Counted from the stretch's first letter, positions 8,801-17,965 are shown. The stretch is DNA of 36,049 nucleotides from Hondaea fermentalgiana (GCA_014084085.1 NPFB01000069.1:56394-92442), one strand, 5' to 3'. A program made the numbers and translations. Notes: generated by a model not told the origin, from the sequence alone.

Positions 8801-11800
8801 ACAGGTGTCGTTGCAGGCCCAGCGCCAGAGGTCGAACCCGAAGCCGCAGTTTGCGCAACTGGAACCGTTGCTCCTGCCCCTGCACTTGATGATGCGCTTG
8901 TCGCACCTGCGTTGACTGGCACTCCAGTCACGACGGCTCGAGCCTGCCAGCTTGGGTTCAGGTCAGTGGAGATGACGCGCGCGTCCTCCGGGGGCGAAGC
9001 AATATTTTCCGCGCCAACAAGAACGTTGAGGTCCGTGATGGGGGAACCGCGTGCGCCGCACTGGAAAAACAGATACACCTGATCTGGTTTGTTTCCGTTT
9101 GATGCGGGCGAAGGCGCGGGAGCACCAGAAGCTGCTCTCGCGGCAGCCTCTGCTGGGGTCGGCGCCGGAGGTTCGGGCCCAGGGTTCAGATTGACGCCTA
9201 CGCTTCTGTACCCATTCGGAGTCCCCGGAACCGGGTCTGTACCTGGGACGACCCGAACGAGCAGCTCGGTAACGGGCTCGGCGTCCGGATCGCGACGAAC
9301 GCATAGAAAAACGCACGGGTGATCGTCCTTGTCTGCATTAACATTGGCACGAATAAGCTCAAAGCCGTCGGGAACTCGAACTTCGTGAAGTCTCGACTTG
9401 GTTGCGCAAGTTACCGCAGTAATGTCTGTGATGGGCATGAACTGACCGGGCAAGGTCACAGCAAGGCCGCGCCCGGCCTCATCCATAACTTTGGCCGTCC
9501 CACACGAAGCGCATCGACGAATCTGGGCAACGCTGTACCCGAAAAGTTCATCGAGTAGAGCACCTTGGGGGAAAGCGTCTTCGAGCTGAGCAAAGACATA
9601 GTTATGAAAGTCAGAGACATCCATTTGCTCGCCCGTACGCCAGTCCTGAGAGAGGGCCTTTTGCAGCCCTCTGGAAGCAAATACAGGTGTTTGTGATACG
9701 AGAAGTCGTGCAAACAGCTCGCGGAGAGCGTGAATAAGAGCATTGTCCATCATTGTCCCCTCCGGGGGGAACAACAGCGCACGTCGCAGCGCACTCGTGG
9801 CAAAAAGCGCCTGCAGAAGCGAGTTCTGATAACACACGTTGTAAAGTCCCTGCTCCATGTTACGGAGCCCCGACGCGAAAGGCGAAAAGGGAAAGTTTTT
9901 TTCATCGTCGGTGACCTTGATTTGAGCCTCGCGCGCATCGCGCAGCGCCATTTCCGTCAGAGATGTTACAATTGTTGTTTCCCGCAGACGTTGGACGAGT
10001 CCGCGGCACTGTTCCGCATCTGCCTCGAGCTTGGCGTTCCAATTCCCGGAAGCAGCGTCCCCAAAAGCCCAGGTTCCGAATAAGCGCTCTCCTGCATCGT
10101 CGAGCCGCAAGTCCACATAGTGTGGCCCATTTCGACCCACGCCTCGCGCAAGCCAAGCTCCCGCGATGCGCCAAGTCACCGATGTTGGGTCGACATGCGC
10201 GAGAAGCTGAAAGCGGCCCTGATTGTCTCCATACTCTCCATCCAATTCGTAAACGATTCGATCCTCGTCCCCAGCCGCTGCGACAACATCCAGAATACCC
10301 AATGTGGTGTCCCAGTTTCCAATACTGTCCAACATCGGGAGCCCCGAGTCGTCTCCGCTTCCCTCGTCGCTGAGAGAGTAGGCCATTCGCACCATTTCCG
10401 CTTGGAGAGCAGCCTCTAGATTTTCGCAGCGCGCCTTGATCGCGTCGCGAAGTTTCCCGTCTTCGACTTTAGTCGACGCAGCACTTTGCCCCGGCGCTGA
10501 AGCTGCTGCGGCCGTCGCCGTCGCCGTTGTCGTTGCCGATCCACCTGCCCCGGCTTCAGCACCTGCGGCTCCTGAGGTGGTGCCTGGGCCAGAGGCTGGT
10601 ACGCTGGGACGTGGCGAACTGCATGCGGAGCACGCCACATTTGAGGCCGGGTTGCGCAATGTGCATATGGAGCAATTCCAAGCTTCCTCAACGCCGCTCG
10701 CTGCGCTGGGACCCGGGTCACTTGGCGCTGCGCTCGCTGGCCGAGGCTGTTGACACATTTCGCAGACTGAGTTAGAAGCCGCATTGCGAAATGTGCATTG
10801 CAAGCACGCCCATTGCGAGGATGCACCACTCGAACCAGAGCTCGGACCTGGTGACGCGATTGGAACCAATGCAGTGGATGTTGAACCAGAATTGGGGTTG
10901 GGACTATTGCATGCCTCACACATCGTGGCGCTCGGAGCATTTAAGCACGTGCAAACTGGGCATTGCCATTGCTGTGGGGTGTCGCTTGCGGCCGCGGAAC
11001 TTGCTGCATTCGAAAGGTCGATGAGCGGCGAGTAGTCCCCTGCGGTCTGGGCAGTCCCGCTACCAGAGGCCGATGACTCGTTCGTCCCGCCCGGAGCATC
11101 CGCAGCGGCGAGCAAGGAAGATTTTCCGGAAATCTCCCACGGAAGGCGGCGGCTCTCGGCGCCAGCACTTTCTTTTGCCCGTGCTTGGATCCTGAGCACG
11201 GCGAGAGGCTGCGTATTGGTCATGACGCCGAGCAAGACGCCGTCCAAGATTGTCATTCGGAGGAGGGAGGGGAGATCGGCGGCCAGGGTGGCGAGTGCAT
11301 TGTTGTTGACCAGGATTGAAAGCTCATGAGTGTTCGAGTACGCAATGCCCACACGAATTTCGATTCCATCCCTGGACTTGCCTACTTCTGCACTTGGAGT
11401 GAACCCCACGCAGGGAAGCTGCACAAGGGTTTGAATATGGGGCTGGGCCACATGCACGGAAATTCTGTACTGGAAACCATGCCCGGAGACCGTGTCAACC
11501 GAGAGGAACAGTCGCACCTGGCGATCGAAAGCTCCGTGCCGCTGATACGTGTACTTGAGAACATCCCAGTACGAACCGGCATGCAAGACAAGACAGGCCT
11601 GGGTTCCTGGTTTGATGCACATGGTGAACTCAGCTTTGGCACCGTCCGCGATGGGGAGGCGACGTTGCGTCCAAAGTGAGGCTCCAGGACTAAGGCTGAC
11701 TCCAGCTTGTTGTCCGCCGCGAGTATCCAGAACAGGACCAATGGAAAAGAGCTCGCCTTGAGAATGCAAGCCGTACAAAGGCGACGTCGGTGGCAAAGAA

Positions 11801-13641
11801 GTGTCGGTCTCGCGGCTTGATACTTCGGCTGTTGCGAGAACGGACGATGCTTGAGACGACGAGCGTGTCACCACGACAAGGTGGCGATCATGACCAGACA
11901 CGTCGTACAAGGCAGTTGGGCCAACGCCCTGGAGCGGGCAAAAAGCGAGGAGTGAGCCAACCTCTTCGGCGTTTACGGCGCAAGAAAATCCACGCTGATA
12001 TTCGCGCGAGATGGTTGCTACATCAATGGCACGTTTCCAGACCTTGAAAAAGCCGTACAAAAGGTGCGAAGAGCACAGCTCGGGAGCCTCTGGCGCTTGT
12101 GAGCCGAGATCAAAATCTCTGCAGTTGGCCATGATGTGGTCCCCATTGACAGCAAAACCGACACCATCGGAGGTCTTTCCGAAGCAAACGATTTGCAGCC
12201 ACTTCGCGTCGGGGAGACTTCCTTGAGCACTAACAACCACGCTCTGCGACTTTGTTTCCACGATGGCGAGCTCAAGGCCGGCCGGAGATTCTTGCATGCG
12301 GAGACTGAGGCGACCGATGCGCATAATTTCGATCCACTCGGACGCGGGGCGCTCATTCTTTCGGTAAATCCATGTCTGTACGGCCCAACCATCTCCTCCA
12401 GAGAGCTCTCCTTTGCTTAGTTGCAAGGTCTGGCCTGCGGCAAGGGCAACGGTTCGTAGCATTCGCTCAGCGCCCGTGTCGTTTATGGCTTCGACGTCGA
12501 GGCTCGCCTGAATGAGACGCGGGACACCGAGCATGATCAAGCGGTCCGCGCCCCGTGCTCTCCAGCCACGAAGTTCGCGCCCCGACCAGTGGCTGATCAG
12601 GAGCGGGTAAGGGTTCCTTTGCGAAGCATTCGCACGGTCGCGGACCGAGGCGTAGACGGCAGCGTAATTGCGTCCACTCGTGCGGGCCACAGTCCCTTTG
12701 ACAAGCAAGGGGCCATCAGAATCTTGCTCGAGGAGACAACCCTCCACGCTTGTTCCAAAAGCGCAATTTTGAGCATGTAGTGTAAAGGCGGGGCTGTCGC
12801 CTTGGCCAGGGCTAGGCTCGAGAACCCAGCGACCCTCTGGCCAGGAAAAGTACGGGTAAGAAAAGGCAAAGTGGTCGTTGCCGGGCCTCCCGGGGAGCAG
12901 AGAGGGCCGAGCGGCACCGTTATGCACCCAGGAATTGCTGCGCATGGCTGCTTCGCGCGCCGCCGCATCGCCGAACGGAGACTCGAGCGTGCGCGGTGCC
13001 GCACATGCATGAGCGAGCCCCCAGTGCGCGCCAGCCAGAAGTTCTGCGACTTCTGGGGAGGCGTATTCAATTGCGGACCCCAGCTCAAGCATGACTCCCG
13101 GGGACGAAACGGAGCCCAACAGCAGGAGTTCGAGTATTTGGCGTCTTTCCAGCCTTAGAGGCCTGTTTCCGTCCTCGAGTACAACGCGAGCAAGGGGGAC
13201 AGCCAGAGACGCGAGCAAAGTCGGCTTGCGCGCAATCACGAGTCCCTGGAGAGTTCCGAGGACAAAGACATCCATATCGTGGCGAAGGGCCTTGACGAGG
13301 ATGACAGCTGCGCCGTGCCCGGTAAAGCCAGGCTGGCACGCCGTTGCAAGACAGAGTACATGCATGGGCTCTGTGTTTTGCAAAGAGGCTACGACCTCTG
13401 CCACAATTGGCGCCAGATCGCCGCCGTCGAGCTCCTCACGGTTGATATCTTGCGCAGCCCCGCCAAAGATATCCGTGGCAATGGAAGCCAGCTTCTGAGC
13501 TTTCTCGATGGCATCGCGGCGGGCCTCCTTCTGGCCTGCTCTGGGTCCAGGCAGCTCAGGGCGCGCGGGCGGCGACGGCGACGGCTGCGTCGATGTCGCC
13601 GCCGCCGCGCCGAGCGCGCCTGCCCTCAGCCAGGGTGTCAT
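5818..13641 (-). CDS. Giant ubiquitin-specific protease with RanBP2 zinc fingers and MABP-like insertion
   Basis: A single 2,607-codon frame from ATG 13641 (A at -3). Order of parts: helical, armadillo-like N-terminus (~45-215); beta-rich LamG/concanavalin-like segments (~265-560 and ~630-820); three RanBP2/NZF zinc fingers of the W-x-C-x2-C-x10-C-x2-C type (~892-914, ~944-967, ~988-1012), which commonly bind ubiquitin; a helical stretch; then the USP Cys box with C1270 in NVCYQNSLLQ. The His box is at ~2411-2435 (H2428 in SGHYFAYTRD), followed by WRLLND (N2455/D2456). Between the boxes lie repeated PITD-containing segments (~1402-1735 and ~1977-2140) resembling MABP beta-prism domains. Finger cysteines C1377/C1380 are present; the second pair is reduced to C2340-D-N-E. 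A Ser run sits at ~1760-1775. Inferred role: ubiquitin removal, possibly at membranes through MABP. Activity is likely but not certain. Confidence 0.88.
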   Translation of the reverse strand: MTPWLRAGALGAAAATSTQPSPSPPARPELPGPRAGQKEARRDAIEKAQKLASIATDIFGGAAQDINREELDGGDLAPIVAEVVASLQNTEPMHVLCLATACQPGFTGHGAAVILVKALRHDMDVFVLGTLQGLVIARKPTLLASLAVPLARVVLEDGNRPLRLERRQILELLLLGSVSSPGVMLELGSAIEYASPEVAELLAGAHWGLAHACAAPRTLESPFGDAAAREAAMRSNSWVHNGAARPSLLPGRPGNDHFAFSYPYFSWPEGRWVLEPSPGQGDSPAFTLHAQNCAFGTSVEGCLLEQDSDGPLLVKGTVARTSGRNYAAVYASVRDRANASQRNPYPLLISHWSGRELRGWRARGADRLIMLGVPRLIQASLDVEAINDTGAERMLRTVALAAGQTLQLSKGELSGGDGWAVQTWIYRKNERPASEWIEIMRIGRLSLRMQESPAGLELAIVETKSQSVVVSAQGSLPDAKWLQIVCFGKTSDGVGFAVNGDHIMANCRDFDLGSQAPEAPELCSSHLLYGFFKVWKRAIDVATISREYQRGFSCAVNAEEVGSLLAFCPLQGVGPTALYDVSGHDRHLVVVTRSSSQASSVLATAEVSSRETDTSLPPTSPLYGLHSQGELFSIGPVLDTRGGQQAGVSLSPGASLWTQRRLPIADGAKAEFTMCIKPGTQACLVLHAGSYWDVLKYTYQRHGAFDRQVRLFLSVDTVSGHGFQYRISVHVAQPHIQTLVQLPCVGFTPSAEVGKSRDGIEIRVGIAYSNTHELSILVNNNALATLAADLPSLLRMTILDGVLLGVMTNTQPLAVLRIQARAKESAGAESRRLPWEISGKSSLLAAADAPGGTNESSASGSGTAQTAGDYSPLIDLSNAASSAAASDTPQQWQCPVCTCLNAPSATMCEACNSPNPNSGSTSTALVPIASPGPSSGSSGASSQWACLQCTFRNAASNSVCEMCQQPRPASAAPSDPGPSAASGVEEAWNCSICTLRNPASNVACSACSSPRPSVPASGPGTTSGAAGAEAGAGGSATTTATATAAAASAPGQSAASTKVEDGKLRDAIKARCENLEAALQAEMVRMAYSLSDEGSGDDSGLPMLDSIGNWDTTLGILDVVAAAGDEDRIVYELDGEYGDNQGRFQLLAHVDPTSVTWRIAGAWLARGVGRNGPHYVDLRLDDAGERLFGTWAFGDAASGNWNAKLEADAEQCRGLVQRLRETTIVTSLTEMALRDAREAQIKVTDDEKNFPFSPFASGLRNMEQGLYNVCYQNSLLQALFATSALRRALLFPPEGTMMDNALIHALRELFARLLVSQTPVFASRGLQKALSQDWRTGEQMDVSDFHNYVFAQLEDAFPQGALLDELFGYSVAQIRRCASCGTAKVMDEAGRGLAVTLPGQFMPITDITAVTCATKSRLHEVRVPDGFELIRANVNADKDDHPCVFLCVRRDPDAEPVTELLVRVVPGTDPVPGTPNGYRSVGVNLNPGPEPPAPTPAEAAARAASGAPAPSPASNGNKPDQVYLFFQCGARGSPITDLNVLVGAENIASPPEDARVISTDLNPSWQARAVVTGVPVNAGATSASSSAGAGATVPVAQTAASGSTSGAGPATTPVKLCYMRGMPVTDVLVSTAPLLNQAAEYQVLDTPLNLALDPSQSASSDVFLWFSDSRVFVKPITDLVLVERAQEAQFRENGFESCGTFVFRGGRTLMKRRGEGTPITQVSIFRAPRVVPPYRFNEVLDLYERRLTTDHRGNERDGTSASSSSSSSSSSSSSSPSSSAATVTATTPEAGDLPSASDEVALAAQVKEAPGGARVKADPIRALFDRNWLPQISSNKAKNGSGSSGSGSASSNQNMDPPPGLAIGRGKTLQLRGLNEPVQAGFFHGSFSRLGPEGQAGILHGTAFFRPESLRWSFLGYACQENNNVNFVEFSFQDRGGGNWGLSGFAINSANCSTSMAAAQINVDGKRVSSTAQGAQGPIVDLCVLRDGEAIPPGFEVISSFENAQRCNLRDGDSTMSILLAARHSADPGEDPIAKVALFLADLEELPNGFQPVTQTPSGANADLNHGTGGVAMYLAYRRCSSAQTTRAVHRLALQWRNLSEKVPPGFSAIDRTVSNQMEASLTMTGTHNIFLCADERDSSAVIHPHVLNGTYETSWGDLHLYAVSTMREATLVTGSFSAVSALRNTSPSEGLSLVLLPLEGDEGLEMGQSMLPSWTREAARRRRPAGRKAPRANWIMCGSWTKTDAVGTDALRRAPTIWRGRTDASHREVLASWSWAKTAGIVQLVQDTYVQLAIAKDPSELWRGGRKLFSDRRADHSIQSLVHHYFSSAVLDGSDMLMCDNEGVKRMHEQSTLMASPPEHLILTVKRMGFDYERGRAIKHLQSTRFDPVLVLPCGATADAAAEDIKDVPYGLYAVLVHTGANANSGHYFAYTRDASDESINERDSPTSPWRLLNDAKVLPVDWAMMTNQIEQSESNTVYLLFYRQLQAAGAEKASDVAGHHPAKKARTREQGDRDETREQHQANPRAMELERSSTSSSSSSSASGQHKQAPGLSPTHFQNVVSVLRQQPLPELLTSVMHENVVSHQQELERRTSPYYEACLQAMME

Positions 13642-14290
13642 CTTTCTCGCCGCCTCGCCGCGCTGTCGGAGGAGATCTGCGCAGGCTCTCGGGCCTCTGC
13701 GGTGGTCTTCTTCTCCGTGTCCTTTTCCTTCTCGTCGGCGCTCAGCTCCCTCCTGCCGCGCTCCGCCCGCCGCGCCCGCGCAGCCGAAGAGGCGAGGGCC
13801 TCAAGCGACTGTCTGTCTGCAAGCACGTTCGGGTTTGATGACGAGGAACGTCGTTGCCTCGGTTGCCTCGAACTCTCAAGACAAACCTACTACTCGAGAA
13901 AAACAAGCGCGAAAAGCAGAAAAAATCCAACAGTTGGAAAAGGAGGAGTCACTGCCGCCAACCGGCTGCTAAACGCGATGGGGACTGCCGCGAGATGTAT
14001 ACATCATTTTTGCTGTCAACACGAAGGCAAAGAAAGGAAGGAGGGAAGAAGGTAAAGGGAGAACGATGCAAAAACAGCAAAAGCAACAGCAAAAGCAGCA
14101 GCACCGACAACGACAAGAAATAGGCGAGACGTATTTGCGCCCCTGAACAACGAATCGAGGGAAAAACTTCCGCTGTGAGAACGAAGTGAGAGTAAAAGGA
14201 TCGTGGGGGTATGAATTTTGGCACTATGATCGAGACCCGAGCCATTGAAGAGGTGAAAACAGAGAAAATAATTACATTCGCTGCGTCAAC
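13642..14290. other. Upstream region of the USP gene
   Basis: About 650 bases between two minus-strand genes; it should hold the USP promoter and the 3' UTR of the next gene. It is GC-rich beside the USP start and turns purine/A-rich at ~13900-14130, with AGCAAAAGCAACAGCAAAAG-type repeats near 14075-14100. No gene is recognised. Confidence 0.45.
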
Positions 14291-16044
14291 TCACCAGCCG
14301 CGGGTGTCGCGGCGCTTGTTGGGCTTGGAGCTTTGCTTCCTCTGACGTTTGCGTCGCTTGTTCTGGCGAGAACTCAGAGGTCTTCGTGCAGAGCGTTTCG
14401 ATGACGATGATGATCCTGCTTCTGCTGCTGCTGCTGCTGCTGGCCGCAAGTCCTCGTCGTTTTCATCCTCGTCCTCATTTTCGTCATCTTCTTGCTGATC
14501 GTCATCGTCTTCCTTGCCATGAGCTTTGCCTGGATTATCATTGATTTTGGGGTCAACGTCTTCGCCATCATCATCATCATCATCTCCTTCTTCTTCTCCC
14601 TCTTCGTCGCTCTCATCTTGAGCAACTTCTTCGAAAGGGTCGATCTCGACACTTTGGTACATGCGCGCAAGCACAGAAACTTCGGCATCATCGTCGTCGA
14701 CGTCTGCAGTGACGACGACTTCCCCCTCTTTTCCAGCCTGAGCCTTTTGAAGTGCAGTAGCGATCATTTCGCGCCAGCATGGATCCGCATCTCGCCACGC
14801 GCTAATGGATCGAACAAAGTACACAATGGCCTCCTCTTCCTTGTCCCACGAGGGTTCTTCAAGGGTAGGCAGATCGGCCTTTGATTTGACAAAGCTGGAA
14901 ATGGCAGCGTCAAGGGTCTGCGAGACAATCTCGTCGACCTCACTTCCGTCCACGGCTTCCTCATATGCACCATCGAGAAGCAGGCACCGCGCCACAGCAG
15001 GATTGGCAGCGACAGCGCGATCGATGGCAGCCGTTGCCATCTTTTCGGCCTCCTCGCCCTCGTTGAGCACAAAGGCAGCCACATGCGCATAAAGAGCCGT
15101 ATCCCAAAGGAGCATACGTGCGAAGGGGCCTGCGGTACTCATGTCAACATTCTCGAGGTGCGCCGTTTCCGTGGCGTCGCGCATCTTATCGAGGTCGGCA
15201 TCTTGGAACGCGTGAGCCACAGCCAGCCAGGGGACCCAGAGGCCGAGAGCACCGTCTTCATCGCTGACCTGGAGTTTAGCAACAATGTCGCCAATCTTCC
15301 TGGCGCGGGCCATGGCGCTCCCCACGAGAGCCGTGTCTGCGCTCTGGGCGAGGCGGATGGCAAGCTCAAGGTAGCGGCCTGCGAGTTCGCGCGTACGAAC
15401 ATGCTTGCCCCAGTGGCCCTTGAACTTGGCAAGGATGTCCTCGCCCTTGTTCTGCTCGCGCTCCTCCTCCTCGCGTGCCAGACGCTCCTTCTTGGCGTGG
15501 TAGTCTGGGTAGAGCCACGGGTAGGCCTCCTCTGCAGGGCGCGCCGCGCCGCTGAGCTTGTTCGGATCGTACTTCTTCTTCGCGGCCTCGCGGGCGCGGA
15601 GGTGCTCGGCCTTGCCGGGGTACCAGCACCTGAGCTCGTCCTCGTCCTTTTCGATGCCGTCGCGGAGCTGCTGCACGAGCAATTCCAGCTTCTGCTTCCT
15701 CCTGCGCGCCGAGGAGTCCCGCGCGAGCGACTCCTCGAGCGTCTTGTCGCGCGCGAGGTGCTTGTCCACGAGCGCCTCCGCGCGCGCCGCGCCCAGAGCC
15801 GCCTTGCCCNNNNNNNNNNNNNNNNNNNNNNNNNNNNNNNNNNNNNNNNNNNNNNNNNNNNNNNNNNNNNNNNNNNNNNNNNNNNNNNNNNNNNNNNNNN
15901 NNNNNNNNNGGCCGCGCGCTCGCGCCGCTCCTCCGCGCGCCGCGCGCGCCGCCTGTCCTTGTGCCCGCCGCCCAGGGCCGGCATTTTTCCGCCGCCCCTG
16001 TCGCCGCCGCGCGCCGCGCCGCGCGTCGCTGCGCCGCGCGCCAT
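14291..16044 (-). CDS. Charged, probably nuclear protein of unknown family, interrupted by an assembly gap
   Basis: The C-terminal part (14291-15809) is a clear coding frame: an Arg/Glu/Lys-rich helical region, a Trp-containing segment (AYPWLYPDYHAKKERLAREE), an alpha-helical repeat-like middle (~14800-15400), a strongly Asp/Glu-rich stretch (~14455-14640), an Ala run and Ser run, and a basic tail (KRRKRQRKQSSKPNKRR) that looks like a nuclear or nucleolar signal. A run of 100 Ns at 15810-15909 breaks the gene. Beyond it, the frame from ATG 16044 (or ATG 15984, in frame, with A at -3) continues the same Arg/Glu-rich composition (GGGHKDRRRARRAEERRERA) but in a different frame relative to the 100-N placeholder. 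I take this as the N-terminus. The family is not recognised; a role with RNA, chromatin or ribosome assembly is only a guess from charge. Confidence 0.65.
15810..15909. other. Assembly gap of 100 Ns
   Basis: Exactly 100 Ns, the usual placeholder for a gap of unknown length. It lies inside a coding sequence in a very GC-rich Arg/Ala-coding stretch, which probably defeated sequencing. Confidence 0.99.
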
Positions 16045-16948
16045 CGCGCGTGGAAAACTCTTCTCGCGATCGCGATTTGCTCGACGTCCTTTTTTGGTTG
16101 GTCGCCCGAGTCCCAGGCCCGCGCCCGGTACCGCTCTCTGGGACGCCGCCGCGGCGAGGGTCCTGCAAAGTGGGACGCGCCCCGAAGCGAGGTACCGCGG
16201 AGGGGTACCGCGCGGGGCCTGGGACGACCAGGTTTGGTGGTGGTGCCCTGGGGGTCGTTTTGGACGAGGAGAAGCCTGCGAAGCGGCGCGCTGGCGGGCG
16301 TAGAGCTTGGCGACAATAACAAATGGAGAAGCGTGGATTGTTAGCGTATGACGAGGACGCGATGAGCACGGTGTCTGGGTCGACTTGACTTTCTGAAGTT
16401 ATTCTTCTTCTTCTTCTACGCGTAAAACTAACTTGTGCCTCTCGGCGAAGTAGCGCCTCCGAAGCGGCGCGCTGGCGGGCGTAGAGCTTGGCGACAATGT
16501 TGGTGGATTGACAATAACAAATAAAGAAGCGTGGATGTTAGCGTATGACGAGGACGCGATGAGTCTGGGACGACTTGACTTTCTGAACTTCTTCTTCTCT
16601 GTATAACTACCACGTGCCTGTCGGCGAAGCAGCGCAGGCATAAACCTGTCGCAGATACTGGCTTCAACGCTGGGGAAGACGCCCGGACTTGCAAGTTTCG
16701 AGCCTCCGCGAGAACGCGATCAGCAAGCACGGCTTCCCGCACAAAAGGTGCCAGGTCTCTTCTTCTTCTTCTCCTTATTCTTCTTCTACTGCAACAAGGT
16801 CGGCGAAGCGGGGCTCGCAAAGTTGGCGCAGAGCGCGAAGCAGCCCGCCTGCCCGGAGCTCTCGCGCGGACTCGGCGCGGCGGGGTTCGCGTTGGCGCGG
16901 GGCGGGGCGGGCGCGGGAAGAGGCCCGGCAGCGGCGCCCGGTCCGAGC
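16045..16948. promoter_or_regulatory. Divergent upstream region of the charged-protein and lipid-kinase genes
   Basis: About 900 bases between divergently transcribed genes, so it should contain promoters or 5' UTRs for both. It holds the 181-bp tandem duplication and three CT-rich runs (~16400-16420, ~16588-16600, ~16758-16790), the last about 160-190 bases upstream of the lipid-kinase ATG. No TATA box or other core element is identified with confidence. Confidence 0.4.
16279..16639. repeat. 181-bp imperfect tandem duplication
   Basis: Two copies, 16279-16459 and 16460-16639. Both start with CGAAGCGGCGCGCTGGCGGG, continue through 'gtagagcttggcgacaat', 'agaagcgtgga', 'gttagcgtatgacgaggacg' and 'cgacttgactttctgaa', then a TTCTTC pyrimidine run, and end in 'tcggcgaag(t/c)agcgc'. 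Differences include a GTTGGTGGATTGAC insertion in copy 2 and a shorter pyrimidine run. It lies between the divergent genes starting at 16044 and 16949. Confidence 0.9.
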
Positions 16949-17806
16949 ATGGATGGTGACGATGGAGGGGACGATGGAGCGCGCCATGGCGAAGGGCCTG
17001 GCCTTGGCGTGACCGGCGGGGCGACCGCGGCGACGGCGCTGGCCGTGGCGGTGGCCGTCGTCGCCGCGCAGTACGTGGTGAACGCCGTCGGCGCGGCGCG
17101 TAACGGCGCGTCGGCAGGAGAAGGGGGGGAAAGATCTGGGGATGATCGAGGGCTGGAACTGACGCGACGCTTCCAGCACGCTCTCACGGGGTGCCTCTTT
17201 GTGGCCGCGTCTGCGAGCGGAGTCCTAACCTGGACGCAGCAGATCGTCACGCTCGTATTGTCGACGGCTTGGTTCTACCTCGTGCATCGCCTCCGTCTCT
17301 TGTATCCCAGCCTGAACGAGTATCTGATGGCCAATTTTGGAGCCATTGCACGACCCAGCGAAGCTGCTGGCCGCATTCCAGGAGCGTTTTTCTTCTTGCT
17401 CGGGTCGTCCATCTGCCGCTTCTGCTTCCGAGATCGCGAGTTCCACCTCGGCATCCTACTTTTGGCCTTTGGAGATACCGCTGCAGGCCTCGTGGGCACA
17501 CTCTGGAAGCGTTATCATACCTCTGGCGGAGACCAAATACCGAGCCAAGGAAAATCTTTTGCCGGCTCTACAGGCGCTCTCGTTGCTTGCGCAGCCGCAA
17601 CCTTTGTGTACAGTACCTTTTTCGACTGCAAACATGAACCATTGAATGTGCGTTTCGTTCTCGCACTTGTTTCAGGCTGCATTGGAGCTCTGGCAGAGCG
17701 AGTTGATATTGCCGGCCTCGACGACAATCTGACCATGCCCGTACTCTGTGCCTCTGGCATGCATCTTCTTTGGGGTGATTCTGCGTGCAACCCCGCAAGT
17801 TCATGA
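16949..17806 (+). CDS. CTP-dependent lipid kinase, DGK1/phytol-kinase/dolichol-kinase family
   Basis: A 285-residue multi-span membrane protein from ATG 16949 (A at -3, G at +4); the frame extends upstream only from a GTG. After an acidic start there is a hydrophobic segment (~30-55) and then the family landmarks: RRFQHALTG (~71-79), FGDTAAGLVG (~173), GKSFAGSTG (~201), and near the C-terminus AERVDIAGLDDNLTMPV (~250-263). About six or seven membrane helices are visible. Length and the DDN-x-T-x-P ending fit yeast DGK1 (CTP-dependent diacylglycerol kinase) and plant phytol kinases better than the longer dolichol kinases. The expected reaction is phosphorylation of diacylglycerol or a prenol/phytol-type alcohol using CTP, in the ER or a plastid-derived membrane. 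The substrate cannot be fixed from sequence. It converges on the SET gene, with 159 bases between the stops. Confidence 0.85.
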   Translation: MDGDDGGDDGARHGEGPGLGVTGGATAATALAVAVAVVAAQYVVNAVGAARNGASAGEGGERSGDDRGLELTRRFQHALTGCLFVAASASGVLTWTQQIVTLVLSTAWFYLVHRLRLLYPSLNEYLMANFGAIARPSEAAGRIPGAFFFLLGSSICRFCFRDREFHLGILLLAFGDTAAGLVGTLWKRYHTSGGDQIPSQGKSFAGSTGALVACAAATFVYSTFFDCKHEPLNVRFVLALVSGCIGALAERVDIAGLDDNLTMPVLCASGMHLLWGDSACNPASS

Positions 17807-17965
17807 AAGAAGATGCGATCGTCATGATCGCCCTCTTCCTTTCCTAGGCTACCCTACATTTTGGGAGATGCCGCCATGTGTGTCTACAAGTTCATTCTTC
17901 GTTATGATGAGAACCAAATCTTTTATAAATCATCCTTTGTACCTTGCAGAAACTCTCTTTTCTTT

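Noticed and set aside
15083..16303. Long plus-strand frames crossing the N gap
   Set aside because: They are antisense to the charged-protein gene, Leu/Ala/Arg-rich by GC bias, and extended artificially by Ns.
16045..16369. N-terminal extension of the charged protein to 16369
   Set aside because: It depends on the 100-N placeholder keeping frame and reads into the 181-bp duplicated non-coding block; the 16044/15984 start fits composition better.
16748..16948. 67-residue N-terminal extension of the lipid kinase
   Set aside because: It begins at GTG, and the extension is Phe-rich only because of the CT-rich tract; ATG 16949 has a strong context.
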